A stretch of 64,000 nucleotides of DNA from Paenibacillus jilunlii (lineage in GTDB: Bacteria; Bacillota; Bacilli; Paenibacillales; Paenibacillaceae), in the NCBI RefSeq assembly GCF_900102965.1, contig NZ_FNGM01000006.1, positions 186,001 through 250,000 on the forward strand, written 5' to 3'. The translations under genes were made by a program, and so were the position numbers. This document shows, one piece after another, positions 44,367 to 53,404 of this stretch (the stretch's first letter is position 1; the number at the start of each line of letters is the position of its first letter). A model generated the notes under the pieces. The model was not told where the DNA came from and did not search any database. It was given only the letters and a program-made list of their open reading frames with translations.

Positions 44367-44570
44367 TTAAGATCCTCCCTTTAATGTTGTTCTCCCCCCA
44401 CTTGATAATCAATAACTATACGACTCCTCAAGTAGCCTATACGATGATTAAAATCATTTTACCATATTGATTGATACAGAAAATGGTAGAAAACTTTTTT
44501 AGAAAATCTTTTTCAGGGGCACACACCCATCCTGTGTTCTTGTCATACATAGATTATAAGGAAGGGCGGG

Positions 44571-45392
44571 ATGCATGTGAGCAACAACCAGGCTTTCGAA
44601 GAACGGGCTATCTTTCTGGCGGCTGTCTGCGGGCAGACCTACGCCCAGTTTAATCATGCGGACGGTTCGTTCACCGTTCCAGCTGGCTATTCTGTCACTC
44701 ACACCATTCAAGCAAAATCATTAGGAGCTGTGTGGGAGCGGTTCGGGTTCATTATCGAATCTCCAGACGAGATCATCATCGCCTTCCGCGGGAGCAGTTC
44801 AACAGCCAATTGGATCTCCAACGCCAATGCCACACAAAAAAAGTTCAGATATATCAAGGAAACCTGCCTGACCCACCGCGGCTTCACCGATATTTATACC
44901 TCAGCCCGAAGCGGAATTCACTCCGCACTCTCCCGGTTATCCTCCGGCAAAAGACTATATATTACAGGTCACAGCCTCGGCGGAGCACTGGCCACACTGT
45001 GCGCGCCTGATGTTGCTGCCAACACTTCATTCAGCACACCGCATCTGTATACGTATGGTTCACCACGTGCGGGTGATCCAGCCTTCGCGAAAGCCAGTAG
45101 CCGCTATGTTCCGAACAGCCACCGCATTGCCAATCTTTTTGACGCTGCCGCTTATGTTCCGCCCTCGATCTTCAAGCTGCCCAAGCGGGACAAACGGTAT
45201 TATTACAGTCATGTCAGGGAGTTCCATCCCCTTTCGTTCCAGAAAGGCTCCGTCAGCCTCAATCATGCACTAAGCAGTTATTTCAAAGAGCTCTCCACGC
45301 TCCGGCCGGAATTCACCCGAAAGCTCTGCTCCTCAAATCCGGGTTTTTGTCCGGTCCTGGAAGTGACCCCTCAAGCAACGATTAGAGCTTAA
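44571..45392 (+). CDS. Class 3 lipase-like alpha/beta hydrolase
   Basis: 273 residues. Nucleophile elbow GHSLGGALATLCA, the oxyanion-type strand IIIAFRGSSSTANW, YTYGSPRAGDPAFA with the likely acid and a C-terminal His in SLNHALSSYF match Lipase_3. No signal peptide, so probably cytoplasmic or non-classically exported. ATG 44571 or GTG 44577 may be the start (GGAAGGGCGGG upstream). Its end is 12 bases from a convergent gene. Confidence 0.88.
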   Translation: MHVSNNQAFEERAIFLAAVCGQTYAQFNHADGSFTVPAGYSVTHTIQAKSLGAVWERFGFIIESPDEIIIAFRGSSSTANWISNANATQKKFRYIKETCLTHRGFTDIYTSARSGIHSALSRLSSGKRLYITGHSLGGALATLCAPDVAANTSFSTPHLYTYGSPRAGDPAFAKASSRYVPNSHRIANLFDAAAYVPPSIFKLPKRDKRYYYSHVREFHPLSFQKGSVSLNHALSSYFKELSTLRPEFTRKLCSSNPGFCPVLEVTPQATIRA

Positions 45393-45404
45393 CCCTTTGC
45401 AGGA

Positions 45405-46364
45405 TCACAAATACCGGGCAATCATCCGGACCAATTGTGCGGGCAGCTCCGGCAAATGGGAGATGTCCAGAAATCTGTCGCTCCCGTAGATGTGATGAAT
45501 CACATCCTTGTCCTGGCCAATGGCGGCTGCTAGAAAGGTAACTCCCTTGCGTTCATAGTAGGCCAAGGTCTGCTGCATGTCCTGGACCGCCAATGAACCG
45601 GTATAATCTTCCATTGCCTTGGGCTGCCCGTCACTGATGCTGATCAGCAACCGGGTCTGCGCTGCTGATCCGGCCAACCGGTCCGCCATAATTCTCAGCG
45701 CCATCCCGTCACGATTATTGCTTCTCGCACGAATCCCCATGAGTCTGAACCGGTCATTGGCATCCGGGTGTTCAAAATCAGCATAGGCATACATTGACAT
45801 CTGCTCCAGCCTGGAGATATCAGCTGTATCCCCGTAGATCAATACTGGAATCCGGCAAAGCTGACAAAATTCATACACGGCGATGACCGCCCGTTTGGCA
45901 GCCTCCAATCTTCCAAATGCAGACATAGATCCGGACTCATCCACTCTTACACCGACCGCCAGCGATGGAGAGTCTGTTGGCGGCCGTTTCTTCGCAAAAT
46001 ACCTGAAATCACGATAAGCAATGCTGTCTGCCTGAAATTTACTGCCGTAATACTGATGCTTCGCAAAGTCAAAAGTGTCATCATGTGCAAGCAGCGGCAT
46101 TGTCTTCTTGGCAATTTCCCTGACAACAGGCAGGAGCTCCCTGCTTAATCTCAGATATTCCTGCTTGGATTCCAAACCGAAATCCGGGCGGTGAACAATG
46201 AGCTTGACCTTGTTGTGGATGGAAGCAGACACTGTCTCCCTTGCGTCACGGTTCAGCTTTTTACGGAAGTCCCGCTCTCGCTGCCTCACTTCGTCTGACT
46301 TCAGCTCAGGATTTGCCTGATGAACTCTGGGACCACCGTTTTCTTCCACATCTGAGTGTTCCAT
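45405..46364 (-). CDS. VWA (CoxE/NorD-like) domain protein, short or slippage-fused
   Basis: At least 319 residues. The MIDAS motif is DESGSM in VGVRVDESGSMSAFG, with later TADISR and ISDGQPKAM elements. It is related to VWA partners of MoxR AAA ATPases, which act as chaperone pairs for metalloenzyme assembly. No ribosome site lies near ATG 46364. The frame stays open for another 53 codons up to a TAA inside the A9 run at 46517-46525, and those codons encode a sensible acidic linker (DLDHGNEEEEQG). Related VWA proteins, as I recall them, are longer. So either the N-terminus is lost, a rare start is used, or it is made as a fusion with the AAA protein by frameshifting. Confidence 0.8.
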   Translation of the reverse strand: MEHSDVEENGGPRVHQANPELKSDEVRQRERDFRKKLNRDARETVSASIHNKVKLIVHRPDFGLESKQEYLRLSRELLPVVREIAKKTMPLLAHDDTFDFAKHQYYGSKFQADSIAYRDFRYFAKKRPPTDSPSLAVGVRVDESGSMSAFGRLEAAKRAVIAVYEFCQLCRIPVLIYGDTADISRLEQMSMYAYADFEHPDANDRFRLMGIRARSNNRDGMALRIMADRLAGSAAQTRLLISISDGQPKAMEDYTGSLAVQDMQQTLAYYERKGVTFLAAAIGQDKDVIHHIYGSDRFLDISHLPELPAQLVRMIARYL

Positions 46365-46492
46365 TTCGGTTGAAGAATCGGAAACTTCGGCTGTGCTTTC
46401 GTCGCTGTCCGCGGATTTTTTTAGAGCAATTCCTTGTTCCTCTTCCTCGTTGCCATGGTCAAGATCAGTATCGCCGATGTCTCCCCAAGCTT

Positions 46493-47488
46493 TTAGCTCA
46501 AGTTCGGCAAAGATTCTTTTTTTTTACCATCCACTTCAATTTCATCTAAATCCGAGAATAAACCATGGCTTCTTAATGCATCTTCCAACAGCCTGATTTC
46601 CTCGGGATCGGTTGTGATCTTGTATATGACTTTATGGTATAAGGATTCTTTGGCAGAAGCCCCGCAGGCAACCGCATCCGCCCAGTAGAAAAAAGAGCGC
46701 ATCCCCGCCACACCCTTTATTGCATTCGCTCTGGCTGTGCTGTCCAGAACCATTATGATCTCTGCAAGCACACCCAGCACCCTTTTATCCGTATAACCGG
46801 TTTTGGAGATGGCCCGTTCAATCATGACCTCTTTGGCTGGGAGATCCATCTTCTCTGTATGCTGGACCCGGTCACGCAGAGCTTCATTCAGCGGCCTGGT
46901 TCCTGCATAACTGCGGTTGGTCGTAATGACCGCGATAAAATCCGGGTGCCTGCGCATAATTCCTGTCGGAAGGTTAAGACTCCCGTCCAGCTCCAGGGCC
47001 GAGTTAAGTGCCATGAGCACCGCCGCATCCCGAATAACGGTAGGTTCTTGAATCTCCAGAAGATAACCATGCTGATAGGCTCTGACGATCTCCGAAGGGT
47101 AAAAACGATATTCAACCGCATCGTCACTACAGACGGCTTGCTCCGCAGGCTCCAGCTTCTTCCGATTATCTTCCGGAATCACCGGCAGAATCGCCCCGAT
47201 AATATCCGATTTATCCATGTCTGCAAAACAGGTGATCTTCGTATAAGGCAACCCCAACTCAGCGGATAGTGCCTTTGCAAGCTGAGTTTTTCCGGACCCG
47301 GCATCCCCTTCCAGCAGGATATTGGCGATTTTCATTTCCCCGCGGTTCCAGTTCCGCCTGATTTCATTACAGATTCGCTTCTCTTCTTCACTGACCTTAT
47401 GAGACAACGGCTTTTTCCAGACAAGCTCCTGCTCTGCACGGGTCAGTTGTCTTGCTGGAGACAGTTTATTTGTTGCAAAATTACTCAT
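46493..47488 (-). CDS. MoxR-type AAA+ ATPase
   Basis: 331 residues. Walker A EGDAGSGKTQLAKAL, Walker B region GYLLEIQEPTVI, sensor ITTNRSYAGTRPLNEALRDRV. These ATPases pair with VWA proteins, here the next gene, to remodel or activate target enzymes (as NorQ with NorD). GAGGTGAG precedes ATG. The 3' end overlaps the open frame of the VWA gene through a nine-A run. Confidence 0.88.
   Translation of the reverse strand: MSNFATNKLSPARQLTRAEQELVWKKPLSHKVSEEEKRICNEIRRNWNRGEMKIANILLEGDAGSGKTQLAKALSAELGLPYTKITCFADMDKSDIIGAILPVIPEDNRKKLEPAEQAVCSDDAVEYRFYPSEIVRAYQHGYLLEIQEPTVIRDAAVLMALNSALELDGSLNLPTGIMRRHPDFIAVITTNRSYAGTRPLNEALRDRVQHTEKMDLPAKEVMIERAISKTGYTDKRVLGVLAEIIMVLDSTARANAIKGVAGMRSFFYWADAVACGASAKESLYHKVIYKITTDPEEIRLLEDALRSHGLFSDLDEIEVDGKKKESLPNLS
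46517..46525 (-). other. Nine-A slippery run at the AAA/VWA junction
   Basis: On the coding strand the AAA frame reads GGT AAA AAA AAA GAA. A -1 shift, or one extra A added by RNA polymerase slippage, passes into the VWA frame and skips the stop codon there (TAA, 46524-46526). A9 runs are known slippage sites, as in dnaX of Thermus. Confidence 0.5.
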
Positions 47489-47510
47489 ACTTTCTCACCT
47501 CTTGAAGGCT

Positions 47511-47990
47511 TTAATACCCCATGTCTTTCAACAGCCGGGACAGTACACGCAGCCGTTCTCCAATCATTTCTCCATCATCACTAAGCGCCTGGGCAAACAG
47601 CCTGATATCATTATCAATCATGGGATTGTCCGCGCACACGGATACACTCATGGCATCCCCCTGCAGCCCGATACGGTCAATTACCGGGTTCTCTGGATCA
47701 TACATTTTCGGAAAACGATAGGCGTCCTGAAAATATAAGCTGCTGCTGCAGATCAGGATGGCCAGGTCCAGCACCCGGTGCATCGGCAGCTCCTCGGATT
47801 GTCTCGACCATTTCTCCCCCGTATGTCTCCATACTTTTGCTGAAATATCGACCTTCCCCCGGTCATTCCACTGGGCTAATCCCAGAGAGAGTCCTTTCGC
47901 ATCTGTATTCCGCGCATACCGGCCGTCCACTTGCTCATAATCTTCTGATACGACTACGGGTTTATGTTTTAACGTTGTTGGGATTTTCAT
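47511..47990 (-). CDS. DUF6530-like protein
   Basis: 159 residues from ATG 47990 (GGAG upstream). It has the strongly conserved block DGRYARNTDAKGLSLGLAQWNDRGKVDISAKVWRHTG, which I recall as DUF6530 in Bacillota. Soluble, no known motif. It heads the unit with the AAA and VWA genes, 22 bases before the AAA start, so it may be a client or cofactor of that pair. Confidence 0.7.
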   Translation of the reverse strand: MKIPTTLKHKPVVVSEDYEQVDGRYARNTDAKGLSLGLAQWNDRGKVDISAKVWRHTGEKWSRQSEELPMHRVLDLAILICSSSLYFQDAYRFPKMYDPENPVIDRIGLQGDAMSVSVCADNPMIDNDIRLFAQALSDDGEMIGERLRVLSRLLKDMGY

Positions 47991-48019
47991 TTTAACACGC
48001 TCCAATTCAGATTCGCTAA

Positions 48020-48050
48020 TTAGTAAATTACTAATTTACTAATTTACTAA
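48020..48050. promoter_or_regulatory. Iterated TTAGTAA / TTACTAA boxes upstream of the DUF6530-AAA-VWA unit
   Basis: One TTAGTAA followed by three TTACTAA boxes within 31 bases, the latter at 8-base spacing. The first pair makes the inverted repeat ATTAGTAA-A-TTACTAAT. Looks like a multi-site operator for an unidentified regulator about 30 bases before the start codon. Confidence 0.5.
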
Positions 48051-48303
48051 ATTTGAATCCATAATAATCGTTCATTTGGTTCATGTCAACATGATTGTGG
48101 AATTTGTACACAAACAGTGGCAGCCTTGGACAAGATTAGAGATGACAATCCAATTATTTCAAGATAAGCATCTGCGCGGTCACGCAAAACAAATGCGCGG
48201 CTCCCCCGTCATTCGCCTCCTTATACGGATTCCCTCCAGCCGCCCGGATGTTAATATGGAGTGCATCCCCATCTCAATCGTCACATCATAAAGGAGATCA
48301 ACT

Positions 48304-50265
48304 ATGAAAAAGCTCATTCTGCCCATCCTCGCTGCCGCGCTATTCTTCCCGTCCGGGGTAATTGCGGCAGACCCGCAAGCATCCCCTTCCGCCGTGAAGC
48401 TGGATAAAGCCGGGACTGAAGCCTTTGCAGCGCAATTTTTTGCACAAAAGGAAGTCAAGGAACAAATGGCAGGCGCCCTGCTGGTCATCGTCAAAGACGG
48501 ACAAGTGCTTTTGAACAAGGGCTACGGTTATGCTGACATGGCTACAAAAAGGCCGGTTGACGCTGACAAAACACTGTTCCGTCTGGCTTCTGTATCCAAG
48601 CTGTTCACCTCGGCAGGTATTATGCAACTGGCTGAAGCCGGAATGGTTGATCTGGACAAGGATGTCCAAACCTACTTGCCGGATTTGCAAATCCCTAATG
48701 CTACAGGAGTGCCGCTTACACTAAAGCATCTAATGACCCATACAACCGGCTTCGATAATACCGACAGTTTGGATTCCGATAAAGCCTATACCCTTAAGGA
48801 TTATCTGAAGAATATGATGCCTACTGTCGTACGCAAGCCAGGGGAAGCGTTCCGTTATGATAATTTTGCTTTTACTTTGCAGGGTTATATCATCGAGAAG
48901 ATATCCGGCCTGCCTTTTCAGGAATATGTCCGCAAAAATATGTTTAAGCCGCTAGGCATGAACAGCAGCAGCTTTATTTTCAACGATGAAGTAAGGAAAG
49001 CCATGGCTACCCCCCATAACAACAATCTGGAGCCAATTGCGCAAATCCCGAATGTGCCCGACAATTCGCCGCAAGGGGGAATGTTCTCTACAGGGGCTGA
49101 TATGGCCAAGTTCATGCTCGCAATGCTGAACGGCGGACAAGCCGGAGGTGAGCGATTCCTGACGGAAGCTTCAGTAAAAGCGATGGAGCGTACAAGCGTC
49201 ACGATCCATCCGGACATTCCAGGTATCGGCTATGCCTTTGAGACGAACTATCCGAAAGACTATAACGGGTATACCGTCGTGGAAAAGGGCGGCGATTTAG
49301 CGGGCTTCCATTCCAACCTATGGCTGCTGCCCGGTCAGAACACCGGTATGTTCCTCGCCTTGAACAGCGACAAAGGCAACCTGCGGCTTCCTTTCTTTGA
49401 GGAGTTCATGAACCGTTATTTCCCCAAAAGTGATGCTGGACCAGCTTTTGTGAAACCGGCACCGGACAAGCAGCAGCTTCTACGGTTTGAGGGACTCTAC
49501 CGACATCTACGCACACCTGTATTGCGTTATGACATTACTGCTGCGGATGGGGCCTTGATTGTCCGCGATGCTTTGGGCACACATACCCTGCGCCAGGCGG
49601 GCGATCTGCTGTTCTATGACGATGAGGGCACTCCTGCCGGCTTTAAGCTTGATGCGGACGGGAACATTGTCTTCTTTTCCTACAATATGCCAGACAGCTG
49701 GGCGGAAAAGATTCCCGAACCGGCCAAATTTAGCGATGTCCCGGAAGAGCATCCTTATGCCAAATCTATTTATTATTTGGTTCAACTGGGAGCCCTTCCG
49801 GGCGGTACAGCCGAATTCAAACCGGACATGCCAATTACAAGAGGCCAGTTCCTCGCGCAACTCATGCCACTAGCGGGATTCCAGCTTTCTACCCTTCCAT
49901 CTGTATTTTCTGACACGAAAGGCAGCCCCTATGAAGCTGTAATCCAGACGGCGGTTGATTATGGGATTGTTCAGGGACTCCCCGGCAGCATCTTTGGCCC
50001 TAACCAGCCATTAACACGTGAGCAAGCGGCTACCTTCATCTGGCGGATGGTCAAGATCTCGCTGAATGCGGATCCGGTAAAATCTGACTTGAAAACCCCC
50101 GCCTCCCCTTGGGCATCCGAAGGGGTACAGTACATTGTGGGACAACAGCTGTTCGGCCCTGACGTTCAGGCCGCAGGCGGACTGGCGGAGTATAGACCGA
50201 AGGATCAAATGCTGAACAAGGAAGCAGCGGAATTGATCTACAAGCTTATTCAGAAGCTTTTTTAG
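48304..50265 (+). CDS. SLH-anchored serine beta-lactamase-like hydrolase
   Basis: 653 residues. Signal peptide to about residue 22. The catalytic domain has SVSK (Ser96, Lys99), YDN (Tyr185-Asn187) and a KGG-type third element (VEKGGDLAGFHS), as in class C beta-lactamase/D-peptidase/esterase family proteins. Three SLH modules fill about residues 480-653 (FSDVPEEHPYAKSIYYLVQLG; FSDTKGSPYEAVIQTAVDYG; PWASEGVQYIVGQQLFG), which bind pyruvylated cell-wall polymer. A surface hydrolase, probably not a resistance enzyme. AAAGGAG precedes ATG. Confidence 0.9.
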   Translation: MKKLILPILAAALFFPSGVIAADPQASPSAVKLDKAGTEAFAAQFFAQKEVKEQMAGALLVIVKDGQVLLNKGYGYADMATKRPVDADKTLFRLASVSKLFTSAGIMQLAEAGMVDLDKDVQTYLPDLQIPNATGVPLTLKHLMTHTTGFDNTDSLDSDKAYTLKDYLKNMMPTVVRKPGEAFRYDNFAFTLQGYIIEKISGLPFQEYVRKNMFKPLGMNSSSFIFNDEVRKAMATPHNNNLEPIAQIPNVPDNSPQGGMFSTGADMAKFMLAMLNGGQAGGERFLTEASVKAMERTSVTIHPDIPGIGYAFETNYPKDYNGYTVVEKGGDLAGFHSNLWLLPGQNTGMFLALNSDKGNLRLPFFEEFMNRYFPKSDAGPAFVKPAPDKQQLLRFEGLYRHLRTPVLRYDITAADGALIVRDALGTHTLRQAGDLLFYDDEGTPAGFKLDADGNIVFFSYNMPDSWAEKIPEPAKFSDVPEEHPYAKSIYYLVQLGALPGGTAEFKPDMPITRGQFLAQLMPLAGFQLSTLPSVFSDTKGSPYEAVIQTAVDYGIVQGLPGSIFGPNQPLTREQAATFIWRMVKISLNADPVKSDLKTPASPWASEGVQYIVGQQLFGPDVQAAGGLAEYRPKDQMLNKEAAELIYKLIQKLF

Positions 50266-50294
50266 ACATGGATTTTAGTGAATGGCAAATAAAC

Positions 50295-50327
50295 AAGCAA
50301 GCGGATCAAGACGATCTGCTTGCTTTT
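50295..50327 (+). terminator. Terminator after the SLH hydrolase gene
   Basis: 13-bp stem with one mismatch (AAGCAAGCGGATC / GATCTGCTTGCTT), 5-base loop, then TTC. Confidence 0.8.
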
Positions 50328-50371
50328 CAATATAATAAAAGGAAACTTATCTGAAGGATTGTGAACCTGCC

Positions 50372-52690
50372 ATGTCCAGCCTGCTCCGGCACTGGCGCCT
50401 ACAACACTGCTACATCTATGTCTGCCTGGCGCTTTTTTTTGTTACTTCTTTATATATTCAAATCAGTTCATTTGCTACTCCGTATTCGGGAATCCTGGTT
50501 GAACAGAACAGCTCTTTGGAATGGACCATTGCTGGCGTCCAGAACGATTCTATCGCCGCTAACTGGAGTATCTCACCCGGAGACCGCATCGTATCGGTTG
50601 ACGGACAGCCAACCCCCAAGATTTTCAGGGTAGCCCAAGAGAAAATGCTCGTTGGGGCCACCAGGATTGAGGTGCTCGGCAATACGGGTTCCCCCCGCTT
50701 GTTCATTGTGAAACCGACCATAGAGGATAAGCTGGAGAACGGGTTGGCGTTTCTGATGGAGCTGTTTCTCATCGGTGTTGGCGGATATGCCTTCCTCAAG
50801 AAACCGGGGTCCCACCTAATTCATAGATTCTTTTTGCTGAACATGCTGATTGCCTCTACCATTATCACTTTATTTTCGGATGAGGTTCAAATATCCAGCT
50901 ATTTATTTTCTTACTGTGCCGTTTGGCTGCCCTATGTAATGCTGTCCTTCTATCTGTTATTTGCTTTCAGGAGCATTTATGCCAAATTCCGCTTCCTGCT
51001 GATAGGCTATTGGGTTTATGCCTTCACCTGCTCCGCGTTCACGGCGTTCTTCCTGCTCCGGCGTGAAGTATATGACTGGGTGTCCCACTTGCTGAACATC
51101 ATGTTCATCTTCACCCTGCTGCTCATGGCCGGAATTACAGCTTGCTATTGGAAAAAACTCGACCGGATCGAACAAAATCAGCTGTTCCTGCTGTTTGTCG
51201 GCATATTCATCAGCCTGGTGCCTTATGTCCTGCTGTATGCTCTGCCAGAACTGCTTCGGGGCAGTCCTTTGATCCCTGCCGAGTATGTGCTGATCGGACT
51301 GGTACCAGTATCCGGCACCCTGGCTTATCTGCTTGTCCAGCGGCAGATCGTGGATATGAAATTTTATATAACCCGGCTGTCCGTTCACAGTCTTTATTAC
51401 TCCTCGATGCTGGTGTTGTTCCTGCTTACGGCGGTGTGGGGTTCGCTGCTTTATGCCGCTGGTCTTTTTATCCTTTTCGGTATGCTGACCTTCGGTTATC
51501 AGCGCCTTCTCCTTCGGTTGCAGCGGCAGGAGAACCGCAAGACTGAATGGCTGGAGCACCAGAAGCTCCGCCTGTCGCTGCAGCTCGCCGAGAAGAAAAA
51601 TATCCGCGACATACTAAAATTATCTGCAGACCTGCTCCATGATTTAATTGATGTGGAAGGCCTCACCCTAGTTTATATTGACGACAACGCCCTGCCGCTT
51701 GTGTACAGCACGGGCATATACCTGGGCACCTTGACTCCCGGAACCGCAAATCTGCCGGATAACGACGATTGGAGCGACAGAGAGAAATATGCCCAGGTGA
51801 TGGAGCTGTCGCACGGGCCTGAAGAACCAAAGCTGGGTTACCTGTGCCTTGGACCGAAAACCAATCACACCCTCCTTTCGTCCGAGGAGCACCGCCTTGT
51901 AGAAAAATTCCGCAGCGAAGCCATTCAGATGCTGCTGAACGCCAGACAAACGTTCCGTTTAAGACAGGAGTATGAGCAGTTGAACAAGGCGCAGGCTGCC
52001 CATCATGAGCGCCGGTTCCGTGATCTACAGACATACAGCCATATGGCGTTGGAAGCAAGAGAAGCCGAGAAGATCAGAATCTCCTATTTCCTGCATGACG
52101 ACCTGCTGCAAAACCTGATTTTCCTGTCCCGCGATCTCGAGGAACTGCATGACACCGGCAAGTATGAACGTGAACGCAATGCCACATGGCTAAAATGTCT
52201 GTATGATTCGCAGCGCAGTATACGTTCACTGAGCGATCAGCTCTATCCACACATCCTGGACAAGGGTGATCTTCAAGAAGCGCTGCACTGGCTGCTCCGC
52301 GATATGAACCGTCTGAATGAAGTCGCCGTGACGCTGCAATACGAAGCTCCGGCACCTGAGCCGTTCCCTTCCTTTGTCAAAACCAATCTGTTCCGCGCTT
52401 TACGCGAGCTGATAGTCAACGTGTTCAAACATGCAGAGGCAACTGAAATGTATGTCCGCATCTGGATGGACAAGGGCAGCCTCTATTGCTGTGTTCGGGA
52501 TAATGGCAAAGGCTTCTCCGAAGCGGCTGCCCGTCCGCAGGCTGACACCGGCTCAGGCTTTGGCCTGATGTCTGTCTGTGATCAGATGGAGCACCTGGGC
52601 GGAAGCGCCGATATTGACTCTGTGCCTGGACAGGGAACAGCTGTTACGTTAAAACTACCTCTTGTTAAGGAGAACACTGCCCATGACTGA
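50372..52690 (+). CDS. ComP-like NarL-type sensor histidine kinase
   Basis: 772 residues. A first membrane helix, an outside PDZ-like loop (ISPGDRIVSVDGQPTPKIF), then about eight more helices to ~390, a GAF-like region (~410-540), and the kinase core with the HisKA_3 motif FLHDDLLQNLIFLS and GSGFGLMSV in the ATPase domain. The PDZ loop, multi-helix sensor and length (769 in B. subtilis) are those of ComP, the ComX pheromone receptor. No comQ or comX gene is seen beside it. Its end overlaps the regulator gene by 8 bases. Confidence 0.88.
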   Translation: MSSLLRHWRLQHCYIYVCLALFFVTSLYIQISSFATPYSGILVEQNSSLEWTIAGVQNDSIAANWSISPGDRIVSVDGQPTPKIFRVAQEKMLVGATRIEVLGNTGSPRLFIVKPTIEDKLENGLAFLMELFLIGVGGYAFLKKPGSHLIHRFFLLNMLIASTIITLFSDEVQISSYLFSYCAVWLPYVMLSFYLLFAFRSIYAKFRFLLIGYWVYAFTCSAFTAFFLLRREVYDWVSHLLNIMFIFTLLLMAGITACYWKKLDRIEQNQLFLLFVGIFISLVPYVLLYALPELLRGSPLIPAEYVLIGLVPVSGTLAYLLVQRQIVDMKFYITRLSVHSLYYSSMLVLFLLTAVWGSLLYAAGLFILFGMLTFGYQRLLLRLQRQENRKTEWLEHQKLRLSLQLAEKKNIRDILKLSADLLHDLIDVEGLTLVYIDDNALPLVYSTGIYLGTLTPGTANLPDNDDWSDREKYAQVMELSHGPEEPKLGYLCLGPKTNHTLLSSEEHRLVEKFRSEAIQMLLNARQTFRLRQEYEQLNKAQAAHHERRFRDLQTYSHMALEAREAEKIRISYFLHDDLLQNLIFLSRDLEELHDTGKYERERNATWLKCLYDSQRSIRSLSDQLYPHILDKGDLQEALHWLLRDMNRLNEVAVTLQYEAPAPEPFPSFVKTNLFRALRELIVNVFKHAEATEMYVRIWMDKGSLYCCVRDNGKGFSEAAARPQADTGSGFGLMSVCDQMEHLGGSADIDSVPGQGTAVTLKLPLVKENTAHD

Positions 52691-53312
52691 AAACATTCGC
52701 GTTTATTTACTGGATGACCACCCGCTCGTACTCGAAGGCCTCCAAAACCGCCTTAATGCAGAGCCTGGGATTGAAGTGCTGCACACGTTCACCGATCCAC
52801 GCGAATTCATCTCCCAGGCTGAACAGCTCTGCCCCGACGTGGCTGTTATAGACATCTCTCTGCCGCACATGGACGGATTTCAGCTGGCCCGGAAGCTGAA
52901 GGAGCAGTACGGGAACACTTTGAAAATTATATTATTATCCGGTTACTCTTACGAGGAATTCTACATGAAGGCTTACAAAATCGGGGTCCATGCCTATCTG
53001 TCAAAGCAAGCTTCCTACTCCCAGATTATCAATGCAATTAAGCAGAGCATGCTTGGCCACATTCTGATTCCGGAGAGTATCGGCACCGCGCACAGCTCAC
53101 AGGATGCGCTGACCGCTGCCGAGCGGCAAGTGCTCCAACTGCTGGCGAAGGAGAAGACGAACAAAGAAATTGCCCATGAATTGGCGCTCAGCCAACGAAC
53201 CGTCGAATATCATCTGGCTTCGGTGAATCAGAAGCTGGGAGTGAGCACCCGCATCGGAGCCATCGTGAAGGGGTTTGAGCTGGGGCTGCTGACTTTTTTA
53301 AAAGAGGACTAG
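52683..53312 (+). CDS. NarL/LuxR-type response regulator (ComA-like)
   Basis: 209 residues from ATG 52683 with AAGGAG upstream. Receiver domain with LLDDHPLVLEGL and phospho-Asp in VAVIDISLPHMDG. C-terminal LuxR helix-turn-helix LTAAERQVLQLLAKEKTNKEIAHELALSQRTVEYHLASVNQKL. Cognate partner of the kinase it overlaps. Confidence 0.92.
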   Translation: MTENIRVYLLDDHPLVLEGLQNRLNAEPGIEVLHTFTDPREFISQAEQLCPDVAVIDISLPHMDGFQLARKLKEQYGNTLKIILLSGYSYEEFYMKAYKIGVHAYLSKQASYSQIINAIKQSMLGHILIPESIGTAHSSQDALTAAERQVLQLLAKEKTNKEIAHELALSQRTVEYHLASVNQKLGVSTRIGAIVKGFELGLLTFLKED

Positions 53313-53333
53313 CTGCCGGATGGTGTTTCTAAT

Positions 53334-53381
53334 TTGAGATCATTCTAAAAAATGCTATACTTCAATTGAGAACGATTATCA
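53334..53381 (+). promoter_or_regulatory. Promoter with Fur box for the AraC-SBP gene
   Basis: TTGAGA (53334-53339), 16-base spacer, TATACT (53356-53361), then a 7-1-7 Fur site TGAGAAC-G-ATTATCA (53367-53381) over the expected transcription start. Iron repression is expected. Confidence 0.75.
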
Positions 53382-53404
53382 AACACGAAAGTAGTGAAGG
53401 TACT

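Noticed and set aside
48076-48291. 71-codon ORF upstream of the SLH hydrolase
   Set aside because: No ribosome site, no similarity to anything recognised, and it runs across the likely promoter region.
48304-50265. Beta-lactam resistance gene regulated by the BlaI/BlaR1 pair
   Set aside because: It is 15 kb away, has no TACTAC-type dyad upstream that I can see, and its SLH anchor suggests a surface hydrolase.
50266-50371. A comX/comQ pheromone gene before the ComP-like kinase
   Set aside because: Only about 105 bases with a terminator; no peptide ORF or prenyltransferase.
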